Source: Lepraria neglecta (Eukaryota; Ascomycota; Lecanoromycetes; Lecanorales; Stereocaulaceae). From it: a stretch of 64,000 nt of DNA. The translations under genes were made by a program, and so were the position numbers. A model generated the notes under the pieces. It worked only from the letters and a program-made list of their open reading frames with translations, searched no databases and had not been told where the DNA came from. Within the stretch, counting starts at the first letter, position 1. Every line of letters begins with the position of its first letter. Location: positions 2,604,001 to 2,668,000 of the forward strand of contig CM065651.1 in the NCBI GenBank assembly GCA_033220425.1, given 5' to 3'. This document shows positions 11,313-22,109 of the stretch, piece after piece.

Positions 11313-11456
11313 TGTTGCAATCCGTTGCTTGATTGCTTTCTATGCGATTCCAGAAGCCTGTTGCTAGCCGTTCTTTGTCTGTTTTGGCCATATATGGGGC
11401 CCTGGGGGCCCCCATTAGCTAGACATCCTTCCCAGCCTATTGCGACATTGCAACAG
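11313..11456 (+). mobile_element. MITE copy 1 (144 bp, TIR TGTTGCAA)
   Basis: Begins TGTTGCAATCCG and ends TTGCAACA, an inverted repeat of at least 8 bp. It contains a GC-rich palindrome around GGGGCCCTGGGGGCCCC. The 5 bases GCCAC lie immediately on both sides, as a target-site duplication would. Near-identical copies lie at 19093-19235 (inverted) and 62923-63065. It has no coding capacity. A TIR starting TGTTG with a short duplication leaves the superfamily open. Confidence 0.8.
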
Positions 11457-11707
11457 CCACCTTCTCACAGTGTTTGCTGGTTGGAAAATTTCCCCAACGC
11501 CAAGAACAAGGCGGCGAGAGTCGCGGTGTTCTAGGGCAAATCCTACAAGGCTGATTCGTTTCAGCTTACAGCTTTGCCCCTTTGCCCCGCTTTCGTAGTC
11601 AATATGTACACGTGAAGTCCGTCTGATATAGGGTTTCTCGACTACATTCGTTGCAATCACTATTGCGCTTGAGTTTCGAATGGTTCCTGTGCAATCCAAA
11701 GATCAAA

Positions 11708-13447
11708 ATGGCCGTACACTTGTCAAAGCCTCTGGCGCTCGCTCTGGCAGTAGTGGTCTGTACCTATGTTGTCACATTCCTGATCAAGCTATACAAAGTT
11801 CGGAGCAGAATTCTGAAGCTAAAAAGCCAAGCTCTAGTATGAAACATCCACTCCATACCTGGAACTTATGAATCAGTAAGCTGACTTCGACAAGCCAATG
11901 CCACCATACAACCCTATCTTCGGCCATCTCCTCCTCATCAACAAAATCATGTCTAAACTCCCCAAAGACGCTCACCCACAGTATCTTCCCGACATGCTCC
12001 GACGCGCAATGCCCGATCTTGGCCCAATCTACTATCTAGACATCTGGCCATTCGGTCCTCAAATGCTCATCGTAACTTCCACCCGCGGTCTTCATCAAAT
12101 CACACAAGAACACTCTCTACCTAAGTACCATGCCCTGAAAAGTTTTCTAGAGCCCATAGCCGATGGACTAGACATAGTCACCATGGAAGGAGATCTGTGG
12201 AAAACTTGGAGGGGAATCTTCAACCCGGGGTTTAGCGCGAGTCACCTAATGAATTTGACCAGCAGTCTGCTGGAGGAGACGGAGTGTTTTTGTGAAATTC
12301 TGCAGGAGTTGTCAAGGGAGGGAAAGGTTTTTCGCATGAAGGATTTGACGGATAATTTGACTATGGATGTTATTGGGAGAGTTGTTTTGTAAGTTTTTGA
12401 AATCATAAATTTCTGCAATTGGGCTGACGGCTTGACAGAGACGCAAAGCTCAACTCTCAAAAGCACAGCAATCCACTGGTAGATGGTCTGCGCATGCAGG
12501 TCAAATGGTTGGTCTTTGGAGGCGAGGCCAACCCCCTCGCAAGATTTAATCCCATGCGGCCTCTCGTCCTTTGGTATAACAAGCGACGAATGAACAAATA
12601 TGTCTCTCGGGAAATAGACAGCCGGTTTGCCAAGCTTCAAAGCGAGGGTGTTCATTCCAAGAAAGGCAACAAATCGATAATCGATCTCGTGTTGGCCGCA
12701 TACATGTCAGAAAACGCTGGAAGAGACCCCCAAGTTTTAGATAAAACGTTCAAAAAATTCACCATGAGCCAAATCAAACTCTTCCTCTTTTCGGGCCATG
12801 ACACAACCAGTAGCACAGTCTGTTACATCTTCTACATCCTCGCCACCAAGCCTGCCGTGCTCGCCCGCGTCCGCGCCGAACATGACTCAGTTCTAGGGTC
12901 AGATACCTCTAAGCCCGCCTCCGTCATAACCTCAGAGCCCTTTCTGCTGAACCAGCTCCCCTACACCCTTGCCGTCATCAAAGAAGTGCTACGCCTGTAC
13001 CCCGCCGTCTCAAGTACCCGTGCCGGCGAGCCCAACTTCAACGTCACAGACGACTCAGGCCAGCAGTTCCCCACAGACGGCTTCCTCGTCTGGGCAAATT
13101 CGCAGTGCATTCACCGCGACCCCGCTTACTGGCCTCGACCCGAGAATTTTTTACCAGAGCGGTGGCTCGTGGCGCCAGGGGACCCTTTGCATCCCTCAAA
13201 AAGGACGTGGCGGCCGTTTGAGCATGGGCCGCGCAATTGTATTGGGCAGGAGCTGGCGATGCTTGAGATGAAAGTTATCATGGTCATGGCGGCGCGGAGG
13301 TTTGAGATTGGGCTTGCTTATGAGGATTTGGATCGTGAGAGAGGGGGGAAGGGTGTGAGGATTGTTTGTGGGGAGAGGGGGTACCAGATCCAACGGTCAC
13401 AGCCGAGTGATAATCTACCTTGCCGTGTTGCTGAGGTGGTTGGCTAG
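11708..13447 (+). CDS. Cytochrome P450 monooxygenase, CYP59/StcS-like
   Basis: A complete three-exon P450, 11708-11836, 11895-12388 and 12439-13447, giving about 543 residues. Introns are GTATGA...AAG (58 nt, phase 0) and GTAAGT...CAG (50 nt, phase 2); joining them keeps one frame throughout. The N-terminus has a membrane anchor (residues 8-27, ALALAVVVCTYVVTFLI). Motifs follow in order: WKTWRGIFNPGFS (C-helix), FSGHDTTSST (I-helix oxygen-binding site), KEVLRLYP (ExxR), FLPERW, and FEHGPRNCIG with the haem-ligand Cys near 13239. Overall pattern resembles CYP59-type enzymes such as StcS/AflN of sterigmatocystin and aflatoxin synthesis. It would be an ER-bound oxidase using a P450 reductase. 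Its substrate is unknown; the neighbours are decayed. It is the only intact enzyme between 6 and 19 kb. Confidence 0.88.
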
Positions 13448-13734
13448 ATGGTGTGAATGGCGGTCTGGCCGACGACTTTTGTTTTGTGCTTTTTGTGCTT
13501 TCCAAAATGCCTGTTGTGAGAAGTAAAGTTCATATATATGAAGACATTCAGATTATTCTTGACCAGGATCTCTAAATGTGTGTACCATTAATTTATTTAA
13601 TCACCATGTTAACGCTATATCTTTTTCTAGACTTCTTTCTATTCTTGTAAGCCGATAGGCCAGGCACGAGACTCACCATTTTCAGAAGGAGGAAGTCGCG
13701 CGTATTAGATGACCTGTGTATTAGGCATTGCGAT
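13448..13734. other. Intergenic, P450 3' end
   Basis: AT-rich sequence after the P450 stop codon, probably its 3' UTR and terminator. No distinct motif can be assigned. Confidence 0.4.
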
Positions 13735-14970
13735 CTAAGGCCCATTCCCCAGGGAATCTCGGCTACGGCTCATCAGAAATTCTTCAAACCTGCACGACCG
13801 GTTCACCAAGACTTCAGGACTCAGCGGCCAGCTTTCCGAACTCGAAATTCCCTTCATGGACTGAGTCGTCTTACTCCGCACCAAGACCCGGCTCAAACCC
13901 GTCAAAGTCTCGGACGAAACATTCGAATCATCCAGAAACTGATCATCGATGGCGGGTTTCTTATGGCTATCGAGCAATCTTCCTGTGGAAGGTACCCAAG
14001 GGCGAGCGTTGTTGGAGCCGGGCTTAGCAGCCACGAAGACGGAGCGGAAAGTTATCAGCGATAACATCGTAATAGCGATGCAGCTCTCCACCTGTGACTA
14101 GAAGCAGCTCCAGGTGGTATCGGACTTCTTATGGTAGAGCATGCCTGAGACACGGATGATAGCCGTTATGATCATGACGACGCTGAGGCAGAGGAATGCT
14201 GCGAGCTCAAACTTCTGACTGGTTGGGATCCGTACCCTCCAAAGAACCCACACTGGGATCGAAAGAACTTGCGACGGGTCAGCTTATTGCGGTGAGAAGC
14301 CAGAGGATCGACAGAATCAACAAATCCGTCAACATATCCAAAATTATCGCGGTGACCCGATGGCATGGGCCTTTCTAAACCCTCCAGGTGACGAGGTGCA
14401 GTGTGCTATCAATGTTATGAGAATTCACTCGTTTGACTAGGAGGCACTATCCTACTTACCAGCAGCGATATCTAATTTCGGGCAAGCGACAAAGACGCCG
14501 CAAATCGCTCACGTACAGGCTAGGCCGGTGAAAACGAATACGCACTTCCAGAATACATACATAGAAGTGATATGGTCCACGAGGTGCCTGAAGAGCGACA
14601 AAAGCCAAATTTGATAGCGAAGATAGTCACCCATGAAAGTATCTTGAACGCCCAATTCGTCTTCTGGTACAGTGAACGCCCAATTCGTCTTCTGGTACAG
14701 TGTTATTTGATGCAGGATATACTACTTGCTGGCGCCGGCTTTAAGTGCTTCGCTAGGATCAGATTCCAATTTTGCCGCAAGCATGTTGTTGGGATTGAGT
14801 AGTAGAGGACGCCCGTTGCCGCCGTGAGGCTTACGCAGGAGAAAGGAAGGAAGAAGTCATCTAGGCGAAGTCGCTTCTGTAGCCACAGGCGAATTGTAAT
14901 GTGGGCGGCTGCGACCATGATTGCGATGCCGAAGAATATGCCGATGAACACCTGGGATGTGTCCATCAAG
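13735..14970 (-). pseudogene. Rhodopsin-domain integral membrane protein, relic
   Basis: The minus strand carries three separated parts of the fungal rhodopsin-domain (PF20684-like) family in order. The start, at 14969, is MMDTSQVFIGIFFG with TIRLWLQKRLRLDDFF. A middle part near 14120-14200 is KFELAAFLCLSVVMIITAII with KSDTTWSCF. The end is VESCIAITMLSLITFRSVFV at about 14020-14090 followed by a polar cytoplasmic tail. These are the usual TM1-loop, TM6 and TM7 landmarks. Stops occur between them, including a TAG at a Trp position (SCF-stop-SQVES), and part of the helix 3-5 region is unreadable. A 28-bp direct duplication at 14645-14700 adds to the damage. Proteins of this family are plasma-membrane proteins of unclear function, often beside accessory clusters. 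Confidence 0.7.
14645..14700. repeat. 28-bp direct duplication
   Basis: The segments 14645-14672 and 14673-14700 are identical and adjacent (each begins TGAACGCCCAATTCG). They lie inside the rhodopsin-domain relic and change its frame, so the duplication arose during or after loss of function. Confidence 0.9.
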
Positions 14971-15238
14971 TTGATTCATGATGATGGCTGATTGAGAAGA
15001 CCTTCAGGACAAGCTCTGAGATTCTCCCGTCTAGAAGTGCCATTGCTGACTGTTTGTAGTCAAAAACACGTCAATGGCAAGGAGGCTCTGACTTAGTTCC
15101 GATGAAAGGCCAGATTGATGAGAAACGAAATAATGAAAGACACACAGACCGATTCCCCTGATACAAAATCTTGATTATTCGAAATATGCATACCCATGAT
15201 GCATAGCAGTAACAAAAGCTAATCTAATTCAATATTTA

Positions 15239-16432
15239 GCGTATGCATGATCTTCTGGACTTCTTGGCATTCCAATCCATCGCATCCCCCATACAAATTT
15301 GTATATAAAGCTCGACAATAAGCAATATAATCAACCATATACCATCTTTGAAGCCTAGGAACCGCCTAAATACGAACATGACGGTGTTGCAATGCCTTCT
15401 CAGCGCTCCTCTCGATCCAGGCCCTCCAACCCCCTCTACCACCCCCGAGCCACCTACGTGCAGGAGCAACCGTACCCCCAGGACAGTGCGATTCGCTGAC
15501 GACCAGCCGGAGAACAGTACTGCTACTAGTACTACTGCTAGTAGGACTGGTGGAGGTAAGAAGCAGGTACAGCGCCAGGCGCCCCCCAAGCCTCTACAAA
15601 GAACCTGGTGTCCACCATTAGCAAGGCAGCGACTTACTATTAACCAGGCTCTCTCGAAGGCGGAGAGAAAGAAGGCTATAAGAAGAAGAAGAAGATAATC
15701 TGAAAGAATGGTAGAGAAATCTATATATACATTCTATCAGAGCTACCTTAATAACACAGGTCAAGGGGTAAGGCAACAGGGTTAAATAGACCATTCCTAT
15801 TAGAGAATCAGATTGGCTAAGGGATCATTTCAATACGGACTTACTACGCCTAGAGCTTAACAATGCTAGAGACAGTATTAATACGGTGGGCGACTATATT
15901 AATATCACCGTAAAAGTCAAGTCTGTATACAGGGGCGTTAATATCGAGATAGCTACTATAGAAGATCTTACAGAAGAGACATGGAATCTTCGCGTTAAAT
16001 ATCTTCTTTCAGAGCTCTGGAAAAAGAAGCTTAGGACCCGGCCGTAGGGTATTTGGTGGATCCATAGTCCCATACATCTGGATCCTTCTCTCTCAGGTCC
16101 GTATAGTATTGGGGTGGCAGTGGACCTTCGCAGTAACAGCGGTGGGCTTCCAATAGTTTCGTATAAGTCTATCAGCATATGCTTTAGAAGCAGAGTCCAT
16201 CAAATACGTAGGTATCGTAGGGGCGTTAGGGGCGGTAGGGGGGAGTCTAGAGTCTGCAACACCAAGGGGTAGTCTATAAATAGTAGCTGGGGCTTTATAT
16301 TTACTCAATTGGGACAGTAGAACAGCTTATAGGTCGATATATGGTTGATTATCGCGTTCTGCATACAAATTTGTATGGGGGATGCGATGGATTGGAATGC
16401 CAAGAAGTCCAGACGATCATGCATACGCTAAA
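15239..16432. mobile_element. TIR DNA transposon, about 1.19 kb, TA-flanked
   Basis: The first about 66 bases (from GCGTATGCATGATC to CAAATTTGTAT) recur as an inverted repeat at 16367-16432 with one or two differences. TA dinucleotides flank both ends (TTTA|GCG and CGC|TAAA), as in Tc1/mariner-type insertions. The inside has protein-like stretches on both strands. The minus strand at 16093-16308 has ADRLIRNYWKPTAV and KVHCHPNTI, resembling the helix-turn-helix start of a fungal Tc1-like transposase. The plus strand at about 15815-16040 has an open polar stretch with DHFNTDLLRLELNNARDSIN. No complete transposase is present, so the copy is not autonomous. Confidence 0.75.
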
Positions 16433-17114
16433 TGTTCTGGATCCTCAACATGCAGCCCTATGACTAAGCACGTTACTAACACCATGCACGGCCCCAAACG
16501 GTGGACATTGGTAGGCTTCGCACACCCCTCAGCTCGGCAAGGCAGTAGCAGAGGGCATTAAATGGCGGTAGGTTCGCGTGTGGCTGCTGCACGTCTGAAA
16601 TGGACAACAATTGGTGACCAAAATAAGATCTGTTGCTTATAAACGCGTCGAACCAAGAGACAAGCGAGCGTGGCGTACAATATACCGAATCAACAGGAAA
16701 TATGCGGGATTTGACGTCCAGCGTAAGATTAAGCCTGAGCTGTTGGCCAGCCAGGGCGGATTGCTGACAACCTTTAACCCGCTGCATGGGCCTGGATCGA
16801 TTCAAATCTCACGTCAGAACACCCACACGGGTGTCCTATATCGTCTGAAGCTCTACCAAATCGTATGATAGCCAAGGCCAGCATTTCCGCGTTTGGGACT
16901 GTGAGAACGAAGGAGGCTTGAAAACATGGACGGCGTGAGCAGCACACTGCTCCGTAGATCAGATGTAGACCTCTTCGAATTCATAAGCCACGCTTATGCC
17001 CACAAAGTTCTTAGACCTGTCCAAAGCTCGTGATTGCAGTATTTACTGCATTGACTGTGTTAAGTTTCGTCCGATACATCTTTTGTTTTTTTGTTTTGGA
17101 AGAAACAAGATATC
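16433..17114. other. No gene recognised
   Basis: Opposed open frames at 16476-16868 have no recognisable domain. The last 100 bases before 17115 probably carry the former promoter of the second P450. Confidence 0.35.
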
Positions 17115-18953
17115 ATGGCAAAGTTCGTTCTAGATTACGAACGTATATATGTTTTTCCCTTTCCCATTGCCCTCCTATTCATCTTGACCTACCTGATCAC
17201 TTCCCTCTTCTCTTCGCTTATATTTCGTTCATATTGGAAAGACCGCAAACCACCGCTAGCTCCATACTGGGTCCCGGTTCTAGGCTATGCTCTTTCTTTC
17301 TTCTGGGATATAGGAACTGTGGGGGAAGTCCAAAAGTAATTATTCAATCCCAGAAATAAATGAACCAACGAAGTGGAAATACACACTGATCATTACCGGG
17401 AAGCAGATTCTTTAAACCCGGAATAATCGCTCTCCAGCTCCTCACCACCAGAATTAATTTCGTAACCGGCTCCGAAAAATATTACCGCGCTATGGCGATC
17501 CAAAGACCTGGACGCCAATGCGGTGACCTCTTTCTCCTTGAAGGAGCTTTTCACAACCCCAGACCGGTCCATAAAGGCTTATCTCGGCGACTCTTCAGGC
17601 ATCAACCCACAACCTCATCCCAGCAGTAATCTTACTCCTAAGGGTCGTTACTACTACCAAAATCGAAAGGCCATAGTTGGCTTCTTCAATAGTCCTGGCT
17701 TAAAGAGCATAGGGAACCGCTTTACAGCCCTGCTCACGAAAGAGATCAGTCAACTCGATCTCGGCCCCGATTGGACTTAGCACGAAGATCTGTATAGCTT
17801 CATTCAGAAATTGCTCATTGGTCCTGAAATTGAGGCTATATGTGGACTAGCTCTCCTGGACCAAAATCCAAGGTTTAGAGAAGATTTCTGGAAAATTGAT
17901 CATGATATCCTCCATTTCTTCAAAGCCTATGCCAGATGGCTTGCTCCTCGGGCGTATCAGAATCGAACCAAGCTACTCAACAGCGTGAAAAGCTGGCATA
18001 CTTTTGCTCGTGATAACTACGACGAATCCTGTATTGAGTCGCTTTTGATGAGGTCTCGGCAGGACTATTTGTTAAATGTTGATTTCTTGGACACTGACCC
18101 TATCGCTTCTCAGAATCTTGGTTTGCTTTTGGCGTAATTAGTATCCCTCCTTCCACGAAATCATTTTCCACTTAATCTAGTTCTAATCAAGCTCTGACAC
18201 ACGACATAGGGAAAACGCTAACTCCATCCCAGCTGTATTCTGGATGATATACGAAGCAATGCAGCGACCACAAGTGCTATCGCAGGCGATGGAGGAAGTT
18301 GTCACATCTCAATCCTGGGCGAGACTAAACAGTAATCTAATAATGAACATCAAGCCACTTTGCAATATGCCAATCTTACAGTCCATGTATGCCGAGACGC
18401 TATGACTATACACTTCACTCTTCGCGCTCCGAAGCGCACCCATAGAGATCTTGATTTCGATACCTTCACGATTCCTAAAGACGAGCTGATTGCAGTGGAT
18501 AACCGTGTCTTTGCTATGGATTCGAGCACTTGGAACACCGGATCTGTAAACAACTGTGATGAAGGAGCCCGGCCCCTCAGCCATTTCTGGGCTAAAAGGT
18601 TCCTTGTGTACCCTGACGATCCGAAAAGCGGGCCTTCGCGTTTCAATCCTTCGAAGCCCAAAGCTCCCCTCCCGGAATCCGGGTCTCATCTTCACGACAA
18701 CAGCCCGCACTTCACCATCGATGGTTTGACAGGTGCATGGCTTCTCTACGGGGGTGGCAGCAGGCGGTATCACGGACGTAATTTCGCGAAGCAGGAGATC
18801 ATGCTTGGTTTTGCGATCATGTTCTCGATGCTCGACATTGAATTGCTAGGCACTGTTGACAGGGAACCTCGAAAGCCAGACACGAAGTATGACGGACTGG
18901 GCACTCTTCCTCCCAAGGGCAAGGTACCGTTCAGGGCCAGAAAGCGAGAATAG
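17115..18953 (+). pseudogene. Cytochrome P450, CYP7/CYP8-like, inactivated
   Basis: Starts at ATG 17115 with a membrane anchor (FPFPIALLFILTYLITSLF) and LAPYWVPVLGYALSF, followed by an intron beginning GTAATT at about 17336. Later parts read NFVTGSEKYY, NRKAIVGFFNSPGLKSI, NANSIPAVFWMIYEAM (I-helix of the CYP7/8 type, Asn in place of Thr), MYAETL, FTIPKDELIAV, HFWAKRFLVYPDDP and a haem loop YGGGSRRYHGRNFAKQE. The codon at 18768-18770 is TAT, so Tyr replaces the invariant Cys haem ligand. There is a frameshift near 17500, TAG at 17778-17780 in a Gln position, TGA at 18403-18405 and another frame change near 18430. It cannot bind haem normally and is a pseudogene. Confidence 0.85.
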
Positions 18954-19092
18954 GATTGGGGCCGGGGTGGCGGATGGCGGGTAGCGAGGATGGGGTACGT
19001 TGAATCTAGATAGTTCAGAATGAAGCAATTGTTAAGGAGGCGCGTCAAAGCCGAGATGTTCGAACGTGTACTTTGGCCAATCGTGGTGCCAC

Positions 19093-19235
19093 TGTTGCAA
19101 TGTGGCAATAGGCTGGGAAGGATGTCTAGCTAATGGGGGCCCTCAGGGCCCCATATATGGCCAAAACAGACAAAGAACGGCTAGCAACAGGCTTCTGGAA
19201 TCGCATAGAAAGCAATCAAGCAACGGATTGCAACA
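19093..19235 (-). mobile_element. MITE copy 2 (143 bp), inverted relative to copy 1
   Basis: Nearly identical to the element at 11313-11456 but in opposite orientation, ends TGTTGCAA...TTGCAACA. It is flanked on both sides by GCCAC. Together with copy 1 it forms a 7.6-kb-spaced inverted pair around the P450/rhodopsin/P450 stretch. Confidence 0.8.
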
Positions 19236-19267
19236 GCCACACTGGCATTGAATCAAGTACTAGCTTC

Positions 19268-20276
19268 CTATAAAATAGTGCAACTATTTCCTGGCTTCGA
19301 ACATAGAGGTTTATACGGGATCGACTTCGAGCGAGCCGCAACCAATATCTAGAGTAACAGTCAGCACAAATTTTTCTGGCTTCGAGTCTGTTCAACCATA
19401 ACCTAGACATCACTTACCGCATCTAGAACCGGCTGAAGCCCTCTATTGTCTCTTGGGTCACATTCCACAAGTTCAACGTGCATTTTATTTTTCTCCGCCA
19501 GATCTTTTGTTAGACGCCGTCCTTCATCTCTTCCGACCACCTCATTCGGCATTCCGGCACTCTTTTCATCAAGCCCGTTCTTAGTATTTCTTACATCAGG
19601 ATGCGTGCCAATAATCACCTATGGCGTTCGGTATGCAAAATGGCTGACTTCTTTAAACCATTTATCCGTTACATTTGCGAAGGAAGCCCGATTAGCGATG
19701 GAAAAACAGACCACAGCAATATTGGTGTCGGGGTAGCAGAGGGGAGGTAGTCTACCTGCGACTTCGTGCCCTATTGTATCTAGCATGTGAATGCTATAGT
19801 CCTCCTTGATCGTTCTGAGGTATAAGATCAGACTTGAAATTGGATTTTCTCGCGAGTGATGGTCAATGCATACGTTACCTCTATTGTCTGGTTCTCTACG
19901 AGAGTGTGCATAGAGTGCGTCATGGCAAATGTGTCGGGGTAAGGCCTTGGAGGTGGGAGGTTGGCAAGGGTGGCTACGAGGCTGGATTTGCCTGTCCCGT
20001 CATCACCAACAACCACGCATCTGTGAAACAACGATTCTACCAGAGTCGCTTAAATGTTGGTTCGGAGAGGGAGAATTACTTTAGGCGTCGCTTGGGCTTC
20101 GCAATTGGCTTTTTAGGCTTTTTAGGCTCTTTAGGCTCTTTAGGCTCTTTAGGCTCTTTAGGCTCATCGATCATTTCATAGCGTTTAGAGTCCGGCCGCT
20201 TGGCTGATTTTTCATTCATGATCCTGTTCAGCTCGCCAGTAATACCTTCGTACTCGAGTATCGAGCCCTGCCTCAT
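19268..20276 (-). pseudogene. Divergent Rho-like small GTPase, copy 1, one internal stop
   Basis: Four exons fit: 20276-20080, 20020-19879, 19804-19418 and 19348-19268, with introns of 59, 74 and 69 nt. The product would be about 267 residues, or start at the inner ATG 20219 (MNEKSAKRPD), where similarity with copy 2 begins. A Lys/Pro/Glu tail of PKE repeats precedes LKCVVVGDDGTGKSSL (P-loop G1). Next come DTIGHE (G3, normally DTAGQE), VCFSI, THPD (G4, normally TKxD), a weak G5 (ECDPRD) and a C-terminal CTIL, a CaaX box suited to prenylation. A TAG near 19620, just before VIIGTHPD, interrupts exon 3. It may be a C-to-T change from CAG. Unless read through, the copy is inactive. It stands in tandem with copy 2. 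Confidence 0.72.
20104..20163. repeat. 9-base tandem repeat coding for Pro-Lys-Glu
   Basis: TTTAGGCTC-type units are repeated four times, with two shorter TTTTTAGGC relatives before them. On the minus strand they encode PKE PKE PKE PKE then PKK PKK in the N-terminal extension of the first GTPase. Copy 2 has only one such unit, so the array grew after duplication. Confidence 0.85.
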
Positions 20277-20801
20277 GAAGTAGAGGAGGACCTGGAATTG
20301 GTGTGGACGTCTTGGTACGCCAAATCTTGAGAGTGGCCGCTGAAAAAGAAGAGCCCGGTAATTAAAGTTTCTGAGCGCAAACCAGATTCAGCTGCTCGAT
20401 CAAACTTGTTTGATTGATGGAAAAGTATGTTTCGACATGCTTTCTAGCGGGCACCAGAGGTTTAAGAAGCATGTTGCTGCCTTGGCTCACTTCAGCCCTA
20501 GGCATCCTTCTAGCCACCTTGCCAATTTTGGAATAGCCGCTTGAATCTACTCCTTGTGGGTGACAACATAAAGCTAGGGCTCTTTGCAGAGCTAGTGTTT
20601 TGAGAGTGAGACTTCTCTAGGCCGAGTTCCAGCACCTTTCATTGACAGTTTGAGTCGAACATGTACTGTTCGCGAAAACAAAGGGCTATCTAGAAACAAG
20701 GGTCTCTACAGCACCACGGAGTTTCGGACGTGCCAAAATTGGGGGTGCAATTCCAATCCCTTTCGTCACCAGCGAGGCCTCGTACCCCGGATCTGAGAAC
20801 G

Positions 20802-21750
20802 CTACAGCATGGTACAGTTCGTATCCATCTTAAATCTCAGGTTTGTATTCCTTGTGTCGGGCTTCGCGTGAGCAGCAGCGACAATCTAGAGTAATAATCA
20901 GCATTGCAGATCCCGGCATAGGGCTCACCTACAGCATCCAAAATCCGTCCAGCCTTTTTTTCATCTCTAGCATCAACCTCTATATACTCGAATTGCTTCT
21001 TCCTCCACTTCCCCAATTTTCGCACTAGCTCTTCTCCCTGCTGAACTCCAACAATGTGGCCCAGCCCCGCAGCCAATGTCCCATCCTCATTCACCCTTCT
21101 ATCACCATGTAAGCCAATTAGAACGAAACCGATATCTGAATGATCATGAAGCTGGTGATGGAGTACTTCAGGTAGCCACTTTTCTATTACATTTGTAAAC
21201 GAGGCTTGATCCCGGATAGAGAAACAGACTAGAAAGACATCTGTTTTGGGGTAACAAAGGGGGCGCAGGCGGTCATAGCCTTCGTCGCCGATAGTGTCGC
21301 GGATATCGATTCTGTACATCTCGCCTTGGATCCTAGGGAGCCATCAACCGGTGCAGTCAGCGACGTGAGTACAAGACCTAAATCAAGCATCTGGAGTTCA
21401 TTCGACAGCAGAGAATTAGGAAAAGGATACTCCGTACATCCTGTCTATACAGGCATCATCCATGCACGTGACAAGACAACCGCACCCGTCTCCACGTGGT
21501 TCGGGAGGCGGAAGGTTTTTAAGGGTAGCCACGAGGCTGGATTTACCAGTTCTGCAATCCCCGACGACCACACATCTGGCGAATTGGAACGACCAGATCA
21601 GAGATTTCTTGATAGTGTTCTGGGAGAATGACCATACTTGATAACCGATTTGCGCTTCGCAAACACCTCTTTAGGCTTTGAAGGCTCCTGGGATTCCTCG
21701 ATCTTTTCGTAAAGCGTGGTGTCAGGCCGCTCTGCCGATTTCTCGTTCAT
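20802..21750 (-). CDS. Divergent Rho-like small GTPase, copy 2
   Basis: Four exons, 21750-21638, 21575-21438, 21332-20933 and 20885-20802, join in one frame with introns of 62, 105 and 47 nt and give 244 residues. The start MNEKSAERPD and charged extension match copy 1. IKCVVVGDCRTGKSSL holds the P-loop. DTIGDEGYDRLRPLCYPKTD and VFLVCFSI match the Rho switch II and following strand (usually DTAGQEDYDRLRPLSYP), but Gln61 is replaced by Asp. G4 is LHGD in place of TKxD and G5 is VDARD in place of CSA. The effector-loop Thr is not evident. It ends CTML, a CaaX box ending in Leu, as for geranylgeranylation. A membrane-bound signalling role is inferred, with altered or absent GTP hydrolysis. All exon phases agree, so it looks intact. 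Confidence 0.78.
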
Positions 21751-22100
21751 CTCCCCCCCGAAACGGCAATGATCCTGTAGTAGTATTGAGTCCTGCTTCG
21801 AGATGTCACCTATGGCGCGGGACCCGTGGTTTGGGTTAACTAGCTGTGAGTGCAACAGGTCTAAACCCTTTTGCTGAACAAAATTGATCAGGCCGTTTGT
21901 GGACTGAAAAAGAGCTCGAATGGAGGATTTTCAATGGTCCGTTGATGCAGCTCGCTCAGCCCCAGGCATCCTTCTGGGCGCCTTTCCTCTTTAAGAATAG
22001 TGACTTGCGTGCATGCTTGGCTATGGCGCTGAATGAAGTAAGCTAGATTCCGTCGAAGTCTGCTAAATGTTGTTGACCTTACTTCCGCGGCCAGACTCCA
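21751..22100. other. Spacer, possible upstream part of GTPase copy 2
   Basis: The frame of the GTPase extension stays open back to about 21855 but without an ATG. No further feature is visible up to the methyltransferase relic. Confidence 0.35.
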
Positions 22101-22109
22101 ATCCGCTCG

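Noticed and set aside
15348-15698. 116-codon plus-strand frame in the TIR element
   Set aside because: Pro/Thr/Arg-rich with no conserved motif; kept only as part of the element, not as a gene.
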